Below, piece after piece: positions 40,798-40,819 of a stretch of 40,819 bases of DNA (within the stretch, counting starts at the first letter, position 1; the number at the start of each line of letters is the position of its first letter). Where the stretch lies: NCBI GenBank assembly GCA_002395775.1, contig DGUV01000027.1, positions 1 through 40,819 on the forward strand, given 5' to 3'. The stretch is from Prevotellaceae bacterium UBA4301. Lineage in GTDB: Bacteria; Bacteroidota; Bacteroidia; Bacteroidales; Bacteroidaceae. A program made the position numbers and the translations under genes. A model generated the notes under the pieces. That model was given only the letters and a program-made list of their open reading frames with translations. It was not told the origin of the DNA and did no database searches.

Positions 40798-40819
40798 TGA
40801 CTCCGCTGGGATTCTAACC
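40798..40819 (-). tRNA. 3' part of a tRNA gene cut by the window edge, no encoded CCA
   Basis: Read on the minus strand, the edge sequence is GG-TTAGAAT-CCCAG-CGGAGTC-A: a T-loop of seven bases, the 3' half of the T-stem (40806-40810), the 3' acceptor strand CGGAGTC (40799-40805) and a discriminator A (40798), followed by C and a T-run. The T-loop has A where C56 is normally invariant. The other arms lie outside the window, so neither the identity nor the function can be judged. Confidence 0.4.

Overview
The window is chromosomal DNA of a member of the Bacteroidota, order Bacteroidales, most likely a Prevotellaceae (Prevotella-like) gut or rumen bacterium. The promoters have the Bacteroidota form: a -7 box TAnnTTTG, often with TTG/TTTG 19-20 bp upstream, and no E. 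coli-like -35/-10. Secreted glycoside hydrolases, lipoproteins and a TonB-dependent receptor with a carboxypeptidase-regulatory-like front domain are frequent. The partial tRNA at the right edge appears to lack an encoded CCA. The species call is inference from gene style; no marker gene was searched.

Layout. 1-4053 (+): kdsC (lipopolysaccharide Kdo), maf, a small lipoprotein and a TonB-dependent receptor, tightly packed. 4128-5806: methylmalonyl-CoA epimerase (+) meets the panC-panD operon (-) across a strong bidirectional terminator. 5989-8939 (+): a GT5-like protein that has only the N-terminal half of a starch synthase, a DUF4270 lipoprotein and endonuclease III. 9073-13345 (+): pgk, an orphan ABC-type substrate-binding lipoprotein and a large TPR protein. 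13332-15889 (-): threonine aldolase and a CE8-like pectinesterase. 16008-18674 (+): a GH28-GH105 fusion. 18675-18804: a 22-bp tandem repeat between convergent genes. 18805-22329 (-): GH125 and GH92 alpha-mannosidases. 22441-28138 (+): a TIR-like (ThsB/DUF1863-like) protein, M18 aminopeptidase, queD, queE, an esterase and a GH43. 28077-29492 (-): rmuC. 29587-33733 (+): a BaiN/YhiN-type flavoprotein, ThiE/TenI-like protein, PRPP synthetase and L-serine dehydratase. 33750-37130 (-): a Lys/Ala-rich secreted protein and a GH105-DUF4861 protein. 37261-40265 (+): a periplasmic heptad-repeat protein and dipeptidyl peptidase IV. 40288-40749 (-): a small secreted protein, then a partial tRNA at the end.

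How the genes work together. Three polysaccharide themes are present without any SusC/SusD pair or local regulator. For pectin there are the pectinesterase, the polygalacturonase-unsaturated galacturonyl hydrolase fusion and a second GH105. For alpha-mannan there are GH92 plus GH125. For arabinoxylan-type hemicellulose there are an esterase plus GH43. The enzymes sit in small operons scattered among housekeeping genes (pantothenate, queuosine precursor, glycolysis, PRPP, serine deamination, DNA repair), so their transporters are presumably elsewhere.

The most unusual items are the lone TIR-like protein whose expected catalytic Glu position is Gln; the half-length GT5 protein without the usual nucleotide-sugar loop; the 22-bp tandem repeat; a set of back-to-back promoters with nearly constant geometry, one sharing a palindromic CAATTG as both -33 elements; two candidate leaderless mRNAs; and a protein with nine exactly spaced heptads. 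No complete defence system, CRISPR array, insertion sequence or prophage was seen. No stretch longer than about 165 bases lacks a gene.
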